Part shown: positions 25,248-33,724 of the stretch, piece after piece
Numbering within the stretch: the first letter of the stretch is position 1
How the letters are laid out: each line of letters opens with the position of its first letter
DNA from: Eubacteriales bacterium mix99
GTDB lineage: Bacteria; Bacillota; Clostridia; Caldicoprobacterales; DTU083
Assembly: GCA_038396605.1 (NCBI GenBank)
Contig: CP121690.1
Coordinates: 2,202,500 to 2,266,499, forward strand
Direction of reading: 5' to 3'
DNA: 64,000 nucleotides
Program-made: the position numbers and the translations under genes
The notes under the pieces: generated by a model
Told to the model about the DNA's origin: nothing
What the model saw: only the letters and a program-made list of their open reading frames with translations
Database searches by the model: none

Positions 25248-25902
25248 TATGGAAGTGTTCCGCATGATCGGTTCCGGGCTGCTGGAGACCCTTTATATGG
25301 TGCTGGTTTCCACAGCAATGGCTTACGTGCTTGGTCTGCCTCTGGGCATTGCACTGGTGGTGACGGACAGGGACGGAATCCGGCCGATGCCGCATGTGAA
25401 CCGGATCATCGGCCTAATTGTAAATATACTGCGTTCTGTTCCGTTTCTGATTTTGCTGATTGCTGTGATACCGATTACCAAGAAGATCGTAGGAACGACC
25501 ATCGGCCCCAATGCCACTGTAGTTCCGCTGGTCATTGCTTCCGCACCGTTTGTTGCCAGGGTTGTGGAATCCTCTCTGAAGGAAGTGGACAAGGGGGTCA
25601 TTGAGGCAGCGGAGTCCATGGGGGCTTCCCCCTGGAAGATTATTTATAGGGTGATCCTTCCGGAAGCCCGGCCTTCGCTGATCGTGGGGGGCACCATTGC
25701 GGTGACCACCATTCTGAGTTACTCCGCCATGGCCGGTATCGTTGCCGGCGGCGGACTGGGGGATATCGCCATACGATATGGATATTACCGTTATCAGACC
25801 AATATCATGCTGGTCACTGTGGCGCTGCTTGTCATCATCGTACAGGTTCTTCAGGAAATCGGGATGAAGCTGGCGAATATCGGTGACAGAAGAAATGGAT
25901 AA
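25240..25902 (+). CDS. metI: Methionine ABC transporter permease
   Basis: 220 residues with five membrane helices and the EAA loop 'EAAESMGASPWKIIYRVILPE'. 'NILRSVPFLILLIAVIPITK' is typical of MetI. ATG 25240 follows GGAGGTGGAAGG and lies within the end of metN, which gives translational coupling. It forms the homodimeric channel with MetN for D/L-methionine import. Confidence 0.95.
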   Translation: MFDMEVFRMIGSGLLETLYMVLVSTAMAYVLGLPLGIALVVTDRDGIRPMPHVNRIIGLIVNILRSVPFLILLIAVIPITKKIVGTTIGPNATVVPLVIASAPFVARVVESSLKEVDKGVIEAAESMGASPWKIIYRVILPEARPSLIVGGTIAVTTILSYSAMAGIVAGGGLGDIAIRYGYYRYQTNIMLVTVALLVIIVQVLQEIGMKLANIGDRRNG

Positions 25903-25940
25903 GCATTCCTGCAAGAAATATGAAACCGGAGGTTTTCTAC

Positions 25941-26747
25941 ATGAAACGAACTGTTATCTTTACTCTGACAGTGATTCTGACCTTGTCCCTGTTTGCCGGA
26001 TGTTCCAAACCTGCGGACGACAAGAAAATTGTGGTGGGCGCGTCACCGACTCCTCATGCAGAGATACTGGAGGTGGCAAAGGAGATATTGGCAAAAAAAG
26101 GCTATCATCTGGAAATTAAGGAATTCACGGATTATGTACAGCCGAATCTGACGCTGGATTCCGGAGATCTGGATGCCAACTATTTTCAGCATAAGCCCTA
26201 TCTGGATGATTTCAACAAAGAGAACAAGACCAACCTGGTTTCCATGGCTGCCATTCATTATGAGCCATTTGGAATTTATGCCGGAAAGACGGATTCCCTG
26301 GCTGATCTGCCGGACCATGCCCGGATCGCGGTTCCCAATGATGCAACCAATGAAGCCAGGGCCTTGATTTTGCTGGAGTCCCAGGGGCTGATCAAACTGG
26401 ATCCCGATGCCGGATTGAAGGCAACGGCCAGGGATATCACGGAGAATCCGAAGAAAATTGAAGTGAAGGAAATCGAGGCGGCGCAGCTGGCCCGTTCCCT
26501 GTCGGATGTGGATATGGCGGTCATCAACGGCAATTATGCCCTTCAGGCAGATCTGAATCCTGCAAAGGACGCTCTGGTACTGGAAAAGGAAAATTCACCC
26601 ATGGAGACGTTTGCCAATGTTCTGGCAGCGCGGAAGGGAGATCAGGACAGTGAGAAGCTGAAGGCGCTGGTGGAAGCTCTGAAGAGCGAAAAAGTAAAGA
26701 AATTCATGGAGGATAAATATCAGGGCGCTGTTGTGCCGGTGAATTGA
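25941..26747 (+). CDS. metQ: Methionine-binding lipoprotein
   Basis: 268 residues from ATG 25941 after CCGGAGG. The signal peptide ends in 'LSLFAGC' (Cys about 22), followed by an NlpA-type domain. 'KIVVGASPTPHAEILEVAK', 'DLDANYFQHKPYLDDFN' and 'IAVPNDATNEARAL' are the methionine-binding segments conserved in MetQ. It captures methionine outside the membrane for MetNI. It is the last gene of the operon and is followed by a bidirectional terminator. Confidence 0.95.
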   Translation: MKRTVIFTLTVILTLSLFAGCSKPADDKKIVVGASPTPHAEILEVAKEILAKKGYHLEIKEFTDYVQPNLTLDSGDLDANYFQHKPYLDDFNKENKTNLVSMAAIHYEPFGIYAGKTDSLADLPDHARIAVPNDATNEARALILLESQGLIKLDPDAGLKATARDITENPKKIEVKEIEAAQLARSLSDVDMAVINGNYALQADLNPAKDALVLEKENSPMETFANVLAARKGDQDSEKLKALVEALKSEKVKKFMEDKYQGAVVPVN

Positions 26748-26766
26748 TAAACGAGCCAAAGGAAAA

Positions 26767-26804
26767 AGCCGTATCTCACGATGGAGAACGGCTTCTTTCA
26801 TTTT
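26767..26804. terminator. Bidirectional terminator between metQ and citrate synthase
   Basis: AGCCGT (26767-26772) pairs with ACGGCT (26788-26793), extended inside by CTC/GAG. T-rich tracts follow on both strands (TCTTTCATTTT on plus, TTTTTCC on minus). Confidence 0.75.
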
Positions 26805-26893
26805 ATGACAGGTTTCTTCATGGTTCTGCAGTTCTTTAAGCTTCTGGCCTGAGGTCTGCAGTCCTTCAGAAACGGGAGATTCCTCCGTCTCTT

Positions 26894-28285
26894 TTATCTG
26901 GCTGCCTTCTGAAGCTGTTTGCGCTGATCAATGGATGCATATTCCCTGTGCGGCGCAACGCTCCTATAGGAGGGACGGATGATTTTTCCTGCATTGATCA
27001 GTTCCTCCATGCGATGGGCACTCCATCCTGCAATACGGGAAATGGCGAAGATCGGAGTGTACAGCTCCAGCGGCAGACCCAGCATGTGATAAACCAGGCC
27101 GCTGTAAAAATCCACATTGGCGCTGACGCCCTTATAAATTTTTCTTTTTTTCGCAATCAGTTCGGCAGCCAGGCGCTCTACCAGGGAATACAGCTGAAAC
27201 TCCTCGGTTCGTTCCTTTTCCACACTCAGACGCTTGAGGAAGCTCTTCAGCATGTCTGCTCTCGGATCGGACAGCGAATAGACAGCATGGCCCATTCCAT
27301 AGATCAGGCCGGTTTTGTCAAAGGCTTTTTTATCCAGAAGAGCGCTCAAATAATCGGCGACCTGGCCATCGTCTGTCCAGTCGGAGACATTCTTCTTCAA
27401 ATCCTGGAACATCCGGACCACTTTGATATTGGCGCCTCCATGCTTCGGCCCCTTCAGGGATCCAAGGGAGGCTGCCGTGGAGGAGTAGGTGTCGGTACCG
27501 GAAGAGGAAACCACATGGGTGGTGAAAGTGGAGTTGTTTCCACCTCCATGCTCCGCATGAAGAACCAGGGCAATATCCAGTATCCGCGCTTCTGTTTCGG
27601 TGTACCTGCTGTCCGGGCGCAGCAGATACAGGATGTTCTCCGCCGTGGACAGCTCTGGCTGAGGGGTGTGAATGAACAGGCTCTGTCCGTCATGATAATG
27701 GCGGTATGCCTGATAGCCGTATACCGACAAACAGGGGAAAAGGGCGATCAGCTGAAGCGACTGTCTCAATACATTGGGGATGGAAATATCGTCGGCATTG
27801 TCATCATAGGAATACAGGGTCAGTACGCTTCTTGCCAGCGTGTTCATCATGTCATTGCTGGGAGCCTTCATGATAATGTCCCGGACAAAGCTGGTCGGCA
27901 GGGTACGGTAATGTGCCAGAAGCTTTTTGAAGTCCTTCAGCTGCTCCACGGAAGGCAGTTCGCTGAACAGCAGCAGGTAAGCGGCCTCCTCATAACAAAA
28001 GTATCCCTTTTGGATGGACCCTTTTACAATTTCTTCAATATCGTATCCTCTATAATATAATTTCCCCCGGCAGGGTACGCTTTTGCCGTTTTCATCCCTG
28101 GTCCGGGAAACGATTTCGCTGATTTCCGTAAGGCCGGTCAGAACTCCGTTTCCCTGTAAATCACGCAAGCCCCGTTTCACATCGTATTTCGCGTACAGTG
28201 ATGGATCCACGTGGCTGTTTTTCAGACATAGTTCTGATAGATTCTGAATCTCCGGTGTGATTTCAGAAAAATGTGTTTTCGCCAT
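26894..28285 (-). CDS. Citrate synthase
   Basis: About 463 residues. It condenses oxaloacetate and acetyl-CoA to citrate, here most likely the entry to 2-oxoglutarate and glutamate synthesis in an anaerobe. Active-site motifs: 'HAEHGGGNNSTFTTHVVSSSG' (first His), 'LKGPKHGGANIKV' (second His) and 'GMGHAVYSLSDPRAD' (third His and following Asp/Arg region). The length and the N-terminal extension of about 40 residues match clostridial type II-like enzymes. ATG 28285 was chosen six bases after GGAGAG; the frame is open to 28312. Confidence 0.92.
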   Translation of the reverse strand: MAKTHFSEITPEIQNLSELCLKNSHVDPSLYAKYDVKRGLRDLQGNGVLTGLTEISEIVSRTRDENGKSVPCRGKLYYRGYDIEEIVKGSIQKGYFCYEEAAYLLLFSELPSVEQLKDFKKLLAHYRTLPTSFVRDIIMKAPSNDMMNTLARSVLTLYSYDDNADDISIPNVLRQSLQLIALFPCLSVYGYQAYRHYHDGQSLFIHTPQPELSTAENILYLLRPDSRYTETEARILDIALVLHAEHGGGNNSTFTTHVVSSSGTDTYSSTAASLGSLKGPKHGGANIKVVRMFQDLKKNVSDWTDDGQVADYLSALLDKKAFDKTGLIYGMGHAVYSLSDPRADMLKSFLKRLSVEKERTEEFQLYSLVERLAAELIAKKRKIYKGVSANVDFYSGLVYHMLGLPLELYTPIFAISRIAGWSAHRMEELINAGKIIRPSYRSVAPHREYASIDQRKQLQKAAR

Positions 28286-28666
28286 ATCCATCTCTCCTTT
28301 CCTTCTTTTCATTCAAACAGGCAATATGATCAGCGGGCTCTCAGGCCCAACTAAAAAACAGTCCGGAACAAAGGCCCATATGCCTTGGAAAGCTATTGCA
28401 GAATCGTTGTCAAAAAGGGAGCCAATGACAGAAACATGACAGAATAAGCCTCGTCCCAAATGCTGGATAATCTTCATTTTACCATTTTACAGATTCCATG
28501 TCAATTCATTATTCTGGAAATCCTGGATTGTCATATATCTGCCCTGCCCGGGATCCCAGGCACATCCGGATGGGGTCAGCGGAAAGAAAATAGCACTTGT
28601 ATTACACCGGCTGCCGATATAAAATAAAGGAGGCTTACAACAAAAACAGGAAGGAGAGGCATTGAT
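28286..28666. other. Divergent intergenic region between citrate synthase and galE
   Basis: No gene seen. It holds two direct copies of ATGACAGAA at 28425-28433 and 28436-28444 (11-base period). They sit just upstream of a minus-strand TTGACA (28413-28408) that could be the -35 box of the citrate synthase promoter, although the matching -10 (TTCCAA) is poor. Near galE, GATATAAAATAAAGG provides a possible -10 region. A regulatory role for the repeat is a guess. Confidence 0.45.
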
Positions 28667-29683
28667 ATGGCAGTATTGGTAACGGGGGGTGCCGGCTATA
28701 TCGGCAGTCATACCTGTGTACAGCTTCTGGGAGCAGGCTATCAGGTGGTTGTCGCAGATAACCTGTACAACAGTAAAAAAGAAGCGATTTACAGGGTGGA
28801 ACAGATTACCGGGAAAAAAATAACGTTTTATGAATCGGATCTCTGCGATCCGGATGCAGTACATAGGATTTTCGAACAGGAAGACATAGATTCCGTGATT
28901 CATTTTGCAGGTTACAAAGCGGTGGGAGAGTCTGTAGCAAAGCCTCTGGCCTACTACCGAAACAATCTTCTGTCCACCATGGTCGTACTGGAGGCCATGA
29001 AGGAGTTCCATGTCCGGAATTTTGTATTCAGCTCCTCCGCAACGGTATACGGAAAGCCACGTACCGTACCGATACGGGAGGATTTTCCCACTTCTGCAAC
29101 CAATCCCTATGGGCAGACGAAACTGATGATCGAGAGAATCCTGACGGATGTTCAACATGCCAATCCGGAAATGAATATTGCCATTCTCCGGTACTTCAAT
29201 CCGATAGGTGCTCATGAAAGTGGACGGATCGGGGAGGATCCCAACGATATCCCCAACAATCTTGCTCCGTACATTACTCAGGTGGCCATTGGAAAGCTGG
29301 ATAAGCTGAAGGTGTTCGGCGACGATTATGAAACAGCAGATGGAACCGGCATCCGGGATTATATTCATGTTATGGATCTGGCAGACGGACACATCGCCGC
29401 ATTGAAAAAGTTGAAGAAGGACTGCGGCCTTGTGGTTTACAACCTGGGAACCGGAACAGGCTATTCCGTGCTGGATATGCTGCATGCGTTTGAAAAGGTG
29501 GTTGGACAGCCGATTCCCTATGAGATTATGGGGCGCAGGCCCGGGGATATTGCGCAGTGTTATGCGGACCCCTCCAAAGCGGAAAAGGAATTGGGCTGGA
29601 AGGCTTCCCGTTCTCTGGAAAAGATGTGTCAGGACAGTTGGAACTGGCAGCGGGAAAATCCTGATGGATACGGTGAGGAGTAG
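28667..29683 (+). CDS. galE: UDP-glucose/UDP-N-acetylglucosamine 4-epimerase
   Basis: 338 residues, normal GalE length. The NAD-binding GxxGxxG is 'VTGGAGYIGSHT' at the N terminus. The catalytic triad is visible as Ser in 'FSSSATVYG' and Tyr/Lys in 'NPYGQTKLMIE'. 'YFNPIGAHESGRIGEDP' and 'GTGIRDYIHVMDLADGH' are standard GalE segments. It interconverts UDP-Glc and UDP-Gal and possibly the N-acetylated forms. The next two genes encode a nucleotidyltransferase and a NahK-like kinase, which suggests it completes a hexosamine salvage route. Confidence 0.95.
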   Translation: MAVLVTGGAGYIGSHTCVQLLGAGYQVVVADNLYNSKKEAIYRVEQITGKKITFYESDLCDPDAVHRIFEQEDIDSVIHFAGYKAVGESVAKPLAYYRNNLLSTMVVLEAMKEFHVRNFVFSSSATVYGKPRTVPIREDFPTSATNPYGQTKLMIERILTDVQHANPEMNIAILRYFNPIGAHESGRIGEDPNDIPNNLAPYITQVAIGKLDKLKVFGDDYETADGTGIRDYIHVMDLADGHIAALKKLKKDCGLVVYNLGTGTGYSVLDMLHAFEKVVGQPIPYEIMGRRPGDIAQCYADPSKAEKELGWKASRSLEKMCQDSWNWQRENPDGYGEE

Positions 29684-29749
29684 GGGAAACCGGATTTTGC
29701 AGTGAAATAACAGACAATCGATTATCATTTTTGGGGGGGCTCGAGGTAG

Positions 29750-30739
29750 ATGAATCATCCGAACAGGACCGGAGGGGCTGCAGCGGGTAGTCCGGTTACT
29801 CTGGTTGTAATGGCCGCCGGTATGGGAAGCCGATATCATGGATTGAAACAAATTGATCCTGTCGGGAAAAGCGGCGAGATCATCATGGATTTTTCCCTGT
29901 ATGATGCCTGGAAAGCCGGTTTTCGAAAAGTGGTCTTTATTATAAGCAAGGATGTGGAAGCGGATTTTCGGGAGACAATCGGTGATAAAGTCTCCCGGTT
30001 TATGGAAGTTCATTACGCTTTTCAGAGCATGGAGGATCTGCCGGAAGGATACGATGTGCCAGGGGGCAGGACAAAGCCATGGGGGACTGCTCATGCCGTG
30101 TTTTCCTGCCGGCACGTGGTCGATGGCCCCTTTGCGGTGATCAATGCAGATGATTATTATGGGAGAAAGGCCTTTCGGCTGATCCATGATTATCTGGTTT
30201 CCATGAAGGAAGGGGAAACGAAAGGCGAAACATACCGCTATGCCATGGTTGGCTATACCCTGGAGAACACCATGACGGAAAACGGATCTGTTGCAAGAGG
30301 GGTCTGTACCATTGATGAAAATGCCAATCTTCAGGACATTCAGGAACGGACCCGGATCGAAAAAAGGAACGGACTGTCCCGGTATACTGAGGATGGGGAA
30401 CGTTGGATCACCATTCCGGAGGGAAGCATCGTTTCCATGAATCTATGGGGGTTTGGACCCAGCTTCCTGAAGGAATTGGAACGAAACTTTCCTGCCTTTC
30501 TGAATAAAATACTGAGGGAGGATCCGCTGAAAGGGGAATTTTTCCTCCCAAGCGCAGTGGATGTTCTGTTGAAAACCGGAAAAGCATCCGTAAAGGTATT
30601 GCATACGCCGGATCGGTGGTACGGAGTAACCTATCGGGAGGATAAGCCTGCATTGGTGAAGGCTTTAACCCATATGCAGGAGACGGGCGTTTATCCGGAA
30701 GAATTATGGGAGGATATTGGGGATGAAGGAATTAACTAA
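29750..30739 (+). CDS. Sugar-1-phosphate nucleotidyltransferase family protein
   Basis: 329 residues. The N-terminal NTP-transferase signature 'VMAAGMGSRYHGLKQIDPVG' and the metal-binding 'INADDYYGRKAF' are clear. The fold lacks a left-handed beta-helix domain, so it is not a bifunctional GlmU. It probably transfers UMP to a hexose or N-acetylhexosamine 1-phosphate. In the order galE, nucleotidyltransferase, NahK-like kinase it could play the part that LnpC plays in the Bifidobacterium lacto-N-biose pathway, though it is from a different enzyme family. Start ATG 29750 follows GAGGT. The end overlaps the kinase gene by 17 bases. Confidence 0.83.
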   Translation: MNHPNRTGGAAAGSPVTLVVMAAGMGSRYHGLKQIDPVGKSGEIIMDFSLYDAWKAGFRKVVFIISKDVEADFRETIGDKVSRFMEVHYAFQSMEDLPEGYDVPGGRTKPWGTAHAVFSCRHVVDGPFAVINADDYYGRKAFRLIHDYLVSMKEGETKGETYRYAMVGYTLENTMTENGSVARGVCTIDENANLQDIQERTRIEKRNGLSRYTEDGERWITIPEGSIVSMNLWGFGPSFLKELERNFPAFLNKILREDPLKGEFFLPSAVDVLLKTGKASVKVLHTPDRWYGVTYREDKPALVKALTHMQETGVYPEELWEDIGDEGIN

Positions 30740-31847
30740 GGAAAGAGTTCAGTCAGCCGCAGAGCATTTTCAGTTTGAAGGGCGATTTTCGGAAGCCATG
30801 TCCTATGGCAGCGGGCATATCAACGATACCTTCGCAGCCCGGTTTGAGCGGCCGGACGGCAAAAGCCGGCCCTATGTCCTGCAGAGGATCAATACAGAAG
30901 TCTTTCAAAAACCGCTGGAGCTGATGGAGAACATTGTGCATGTGACGGATCATATCCGGAATACCGTGACCCAAATGGGAGGGGATCCCTTTCGGGAGAC
31001 GCTGACAATCATTCCTGCCATCGATGGCCGTCCGGTTTATTGCGACAGGGAGGGGGAGTACTGGAGAGCCTATCTTTTTATTGAGGGGACGGTTTCCTAT
31101 GATACAGCAGAAAGTGAACAGGATCTTTACCAATCCGCTAGAGCCTTCGGCAAATTCCAGCAAATGCTGGCTGATTTTCCGGCGGAAACCCTGTATGAAA
31201 CGATCCCGGACTTTCATAATACACCGGATCGGGTTTCCAAATTCAAGGATGCACTGGACAGGGATCTGCTTGGCCGGGCAAAGTCGGTGCAAAAGGAAAT
31301 TGATTTTGTATTCCGTCACGAGGAAGAAACCCATCGGCTGGTGGATCTGCAGAAAACAGGCAGGCTTCCCCTGCGGGTCACTCATAACGATACCAAGCTG
31401 AACAACGTTCTCATCGACCGGAAAACCGGGGAAGGCGTCTGTATTGTGGATCTGGATACGGTGATGCCGGGACTTTCCCTTTATGATTACGGGGATTCCA
31501 TCCGTTTTGGAGCAACTTATGCAGCGGAGGACGAACCGGATTTGTCCAGAGTGAATTTTGATCCCGGCTTATTTGAGGCTTATACAAAAGGATATCTGGA
31601 AATCGCGGGAGGAGTGCTCACGGACTGTGAGATTGAAAACCTGCCCATGGGAGCCAAGCTGATGACGCTGGAATGCGGGATCCGCTTTCTGACGGATTAC
31701 CTTTCAGGGGATACCTATTTCAAGACCGACCGGGAGGGGCAGAATCTGGACCGCTGCCACACGCAGTTCAAGCTGGTTTCTGATATGGAAAAGGAATGGA
31801 AGACCATGGCTGACATTGTACAGAGGTGTACAAACTGGCTGGTTTGA
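30723..31847 (+). CDS. nahK: NahK-like N-acetylhexosamine 1-kinase (APH family)
   Basis: 374 residues. The aminoglycoside phosphotransferase fold shows the catalytic loop 'LRVTHNDTKLNNVLID' and the metal-binding 'VCIVDLDTVMPGLSLYDYGD'. The N-terminal 'FEGRFSEAMSYGSGHINDTF' and 'YVLQRINTEVFQKPLELMEN' closely follow Bifidobacterium NahK, which phosphorylates GlcNAc or GalNAc at C1. ATG 30723 (9 bases after GGAGG) is preferred over TTG 30717. It overlaps the nucleotidyltransferase gene, so the two are coupled. Substrate assignment is by similarity and context; a strong terminator follows. Confidence 0.8.
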   Translation: MKELTKERVQSAAEHFQFEGRFSEAMSYGSGHINDTFAARFERPDGKSRPYVLQRINTEVFQKPLELMENIVHVTDHIRNTVTQMGGDPFRETLTIIPAIDGRPVYCDREGEYWRAYLFIEGTVSYDTAESEQDLYQSARAFGKFQQMLADFPAETLYETIPDFHNTPDRVSKFKDALDRDLLGRAKSVQKEIDFVFRHEEETHRLVDLQKTGRLPLRVTHNDTKLNNVLIDRKTGEGVCIVDLDTVMPGLSLYDYGDSIRFGATYAAEDEPDLSRVNFDPGLFEAYTKGYLEIAGGVLTDCEIENLPMGAKLMTLECGIRFLTDYLSGDTYFKTDREGQNLDRCHTQFKLVSDMEKEWKTMADIVQRCTNWLV

Positions 31848-31887
31848 ACGAAAACGGAAAAGTGAAAACCGAAAGGCAGAAAAAACA

Positions 31888-31922
31888 GCTGCTGCATGGA
31901 CAGAATGCAGCAGCCCTTTTTT
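31888..31922 (+). terminator. Terminator of the galE operon
   Basis: GCTGCTGCAT (31888-31897) pairs perfectly with ATGCAGCAGC (31905-31914) and is followed by six T. It lies 41 bases after the kinase stop codon. Confidence 0.93.
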
Positions 31923-32022
31923 ATTCACTTAAAAATATTCTTTTCAAAAAATATGGAAAAATAAAAGGAAATTGATGACTTTTTATCGAATAGTCCAATT
32001 ATCATAAAAAAATCACAAAAAA

Positions 32023-32070
32023 TGAAAAGGCATTTCCGCCTTTTGAAGTATCGTTTGATACGACAAAAAA
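32023..32070. other. Two small hairpins upstream of the deacetylase gene
   Basis: AAAAGGC/GCCTTTT around a 6-base loop and, directly after it, GTATC/GATAC around GTTT. On the minus strand the first is followed by long T runs, so it could act as a terminator for antisense transcription. No clear promoter is seen for the downstream gene. Confidence 0.4.
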
Positions 32071-32124
32071 GAGGGAATTTCCTTTTCTGACCAATCACAG
32101 TCTATGACAGAGAGGCGATGGAAT

Positions 32125-33075
32125 ATGTACGATATCAGGGAGAAAACGAAGGATTTGTTTGCGTATCGGCCGCCGCTGACCAGGGAAGCGGATTTTGATG
32201 TCTTTTGGAGGGATACCATTGCCGCTTCGGAATCGGTGCCGTTGAATCCGAAGATGGAGAAGTACGGGTATCCCAGTCCTTATGTGTCCGTTTATTCAGT
32301 GGAATACAACGGGTTTGATGAGACCGGAATACACGGGTGGTATCTGGTACCCGAATTTGTACCGAAAGAGAATCTGCCCTGCCTGATTCATTATCATGGC
32401 TTTTCCGGAAACCGGGGAATGCCTGCGGATTTCATGCAGTGGATCATGATGGGAGTGGCAGTGCTGTCTGTGGATTGCCGGGATCAGAGCGGCGTTACAG
32501 GCAACTGTGCAGACTATTCCGGCGGATACACAAAAAATGTGGTATGCAAAGGCATCCTGGATAAAAACGAGTACTATTTCCGCGCGGTCTATATGGACTG
32601 CAAAAAAGCAATCGACTTTGCCTGTTCCCGGCCGGAGATCAATCCGAAGAGGATTGCCATGGAAGGGGGCAGCCAGGGCGGGGCATTGACCATGGCTGTC
32701 TGCGCATTGGATTCCCGTCCTGCCCTTGCTCTGGCAGATGTGCCCAGCAACAGCAATCTGGAGAAAAGAGTGGAAGGGGCACACGGTTCCTTTTCCAGTG
32801 TAACGGACTATCTGAAGCTCTATCCGCAGCATACAGAGAAAGCTTTTGAGACACTCAGCTATTTTGATACCATGAATCTGGCTTCCCGGATCCAGTGCAG
32901 GGTACTCGCATCGGTGGGACTACAGGATTCCACTTGTCCCGCAAAGCTCTATTTTGCGACATACAACCGGATTACAAGTCCGAAGGAAATCCGGATCTAT
33001 CCCTTTAATGCCCATGACGGCGGCAGGGGAGTCCAGAACGAAGTGAAACTGAATTACCTGGCAAAATATCTTTGA
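32125..33075 (+). CDS. Acetyl xylan esterase / cephalosporin-C deacetylase family protein (AXE1)
   Basis: 316 residues, alpha/beta-hydrolase. The nucleophile is Ser183 in 'EGGSQGGAL', the acid Asp268 in 'VGLQDSTCP' and the base His297 in 'FNAHDGG', all spaced as in B. subtilis Cah. 'YHGFSGNRGMPADFMQW' forms the oxyanion region. Such enzymes remove acetyl groups from xylo-oligosaccharides or other acetylated small molecules in the cytoplasm; there is no signal peptide. ATG 32125 follows GAGAGG; the frame is open to 32104. It is monocistronic, between a strong terminator and an ABC gene remnant. Confidence 0.9.
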   Translation: MYDIREKTKDLFAYRPPLTREADFDVFWRDTIAASESVPLNPKMEKYGYPSPYVSVYSVEYNGFDETGIHGWYLVPEFVPKENLPCLIHYHGFSGNRGMPADFMQWIMMGVAVLSVDCRDQSGVTGNCADYSGGYTKNVVCKGILDKNEYYFRAVYMDCKKAIDFACSRPEINPKRIAMEGGSQGGALTMAVCALDSRPALALADVPSNSNLEKRVEGAHGSFSSVTDYLKLYPQHTEKAFETLSYFDTMNLASRIQCRVLASVGLQDSTCPAKLYFATYNRITSPKEIRIYPFNAHDGGRGVQNEVKLNYLAKYL

Positions 33076-33105
33076 TATACTTTTTCTGTTTATCACAGTA
33101 AAGCC

Positions 33106-33285
33106 ATGATGAATTTAGATGAGGAAACGCAGCACAGGCTCTTTGAGTATCTGGTTGGCCTGAAAGGAAGCAAAACCATCGTTATCCTTACCCATGACAA
33201 TGTTTTTGATGCTGTGGCAGACGATATTATCACGATTTCAAACTACTCAATTGCGACGGGTCAAGGATCCGAAACCGTGGTATAG
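33106..33285 (+). pseudogene. Remnant of an ABC transporter ATPase gene (C-terminal part)
   Basis: An open frame of 59 codons whose translation 'MMNLDEETQHRLFEYLV' followed by 'KTIVILTHDNVFDAVADDII' matches the stretch just after Walker B (normally DEPxxxLD) through the switch/H-loop (LTHD) of an ABC ATPase. Walker A, Q-loop, signature and most of Walker B are missing, and no ribosome binding site is present. The frame is open a few codons upstream without a start. It is best read as the decayed 3' end of a deleted ABC gene, about 30 bases after the esterase. Confidence 0.75.
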
Positions 33286-33346
33286 TCAGGATGTTACTTT
33301 TTCTATTCACGGTCAAAATTTATTTTTCAAAATTGATGAAAACCTA

Positions 33347-33375
33347 TTGCTTAAAAAAATGAATCATGCTATAAT
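33347..33375 (+). promoter_or_regulatory. Promoter of the peptide importer operon
   Basis: TTGCTT (33347-33352), 17-base spacer, TATAAT (33370-33375). It implies an unusually long leader of about 340 bases before the binding-protein start at 33725. Confidence 0.7.
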
Positions 33376-33381
33376 CAGTGA

Positions 33382-33724
33382 AATTAGTTTACCACACGGT
33401 TTGGTCATATAGTATACCTGTAAAGTGCAGCTTCGGCTTTTTATACTTTCACTTTACAGAAAAGTCATATTATATGGATAGGTATAATATATATAATCAA
33501 ATTACGGTTCTTCCCCGGATAGTCCATAGGGCGAGGACGGGCACAGGGGAAGGCAAAAGCGATATCACGCAGGACAGTGGAAATTTGGGAACGCAGGTTT
33601 CGGATCGGATTGTTTCAAAAAAGTAAGGGCAGAGGTTTTAGGCAATGCAATCCTGCATTGCCTTAACAATATATATATAAAAGCATTCGGAGATACCGAA
33701 ATGCGGATAAGGGAGGAATATTTT
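33382..33724 (+). other. Long structured 5' leader of the peptide importer operon
   Basis: No gene seen. Structures: CTGTAAAGTG (33418-33427) with CACTTTACAG (33450-33459), a perfect 10-bp stem; TTCCCC/GGGGAA (33511-33516 with 33546-33551) enclosing GTCC/GGAC (33522-33525 with 33535-33538); two direct ACGCAGG copies (near 33570 and 33591); and AGGCAATGCA/TGCATTGCCT with a 4-base loop (near 33642-33665) just before the binding site. The last hairpin lacks a T run. It does not match the ykkC, c-di-GMP, cobalamin, lysine, SAM, glycine or c-di-AMP consensus as I know them. Confidence 0.5.

Noticed and set aside
28487-30187. 566-codon open frame on the minus strand opposite galE and the nucleotidyltransferase
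   Set aside because: Antisense to two clear enzymes, unlikely composition, no ribosome binding site.
33490-33620. ykkC-type (guanidine, PRPP or ppGpp) or c-di-GMP riboswitch before oppA
   Set aside because: GGACGGGCACAGGGGAAGGCAAAAGC looked similar at first, but the ykkC hallmark TCTAGGGTTCCG and the c-di-GMP core GGGACGCAAAGCC are absent.
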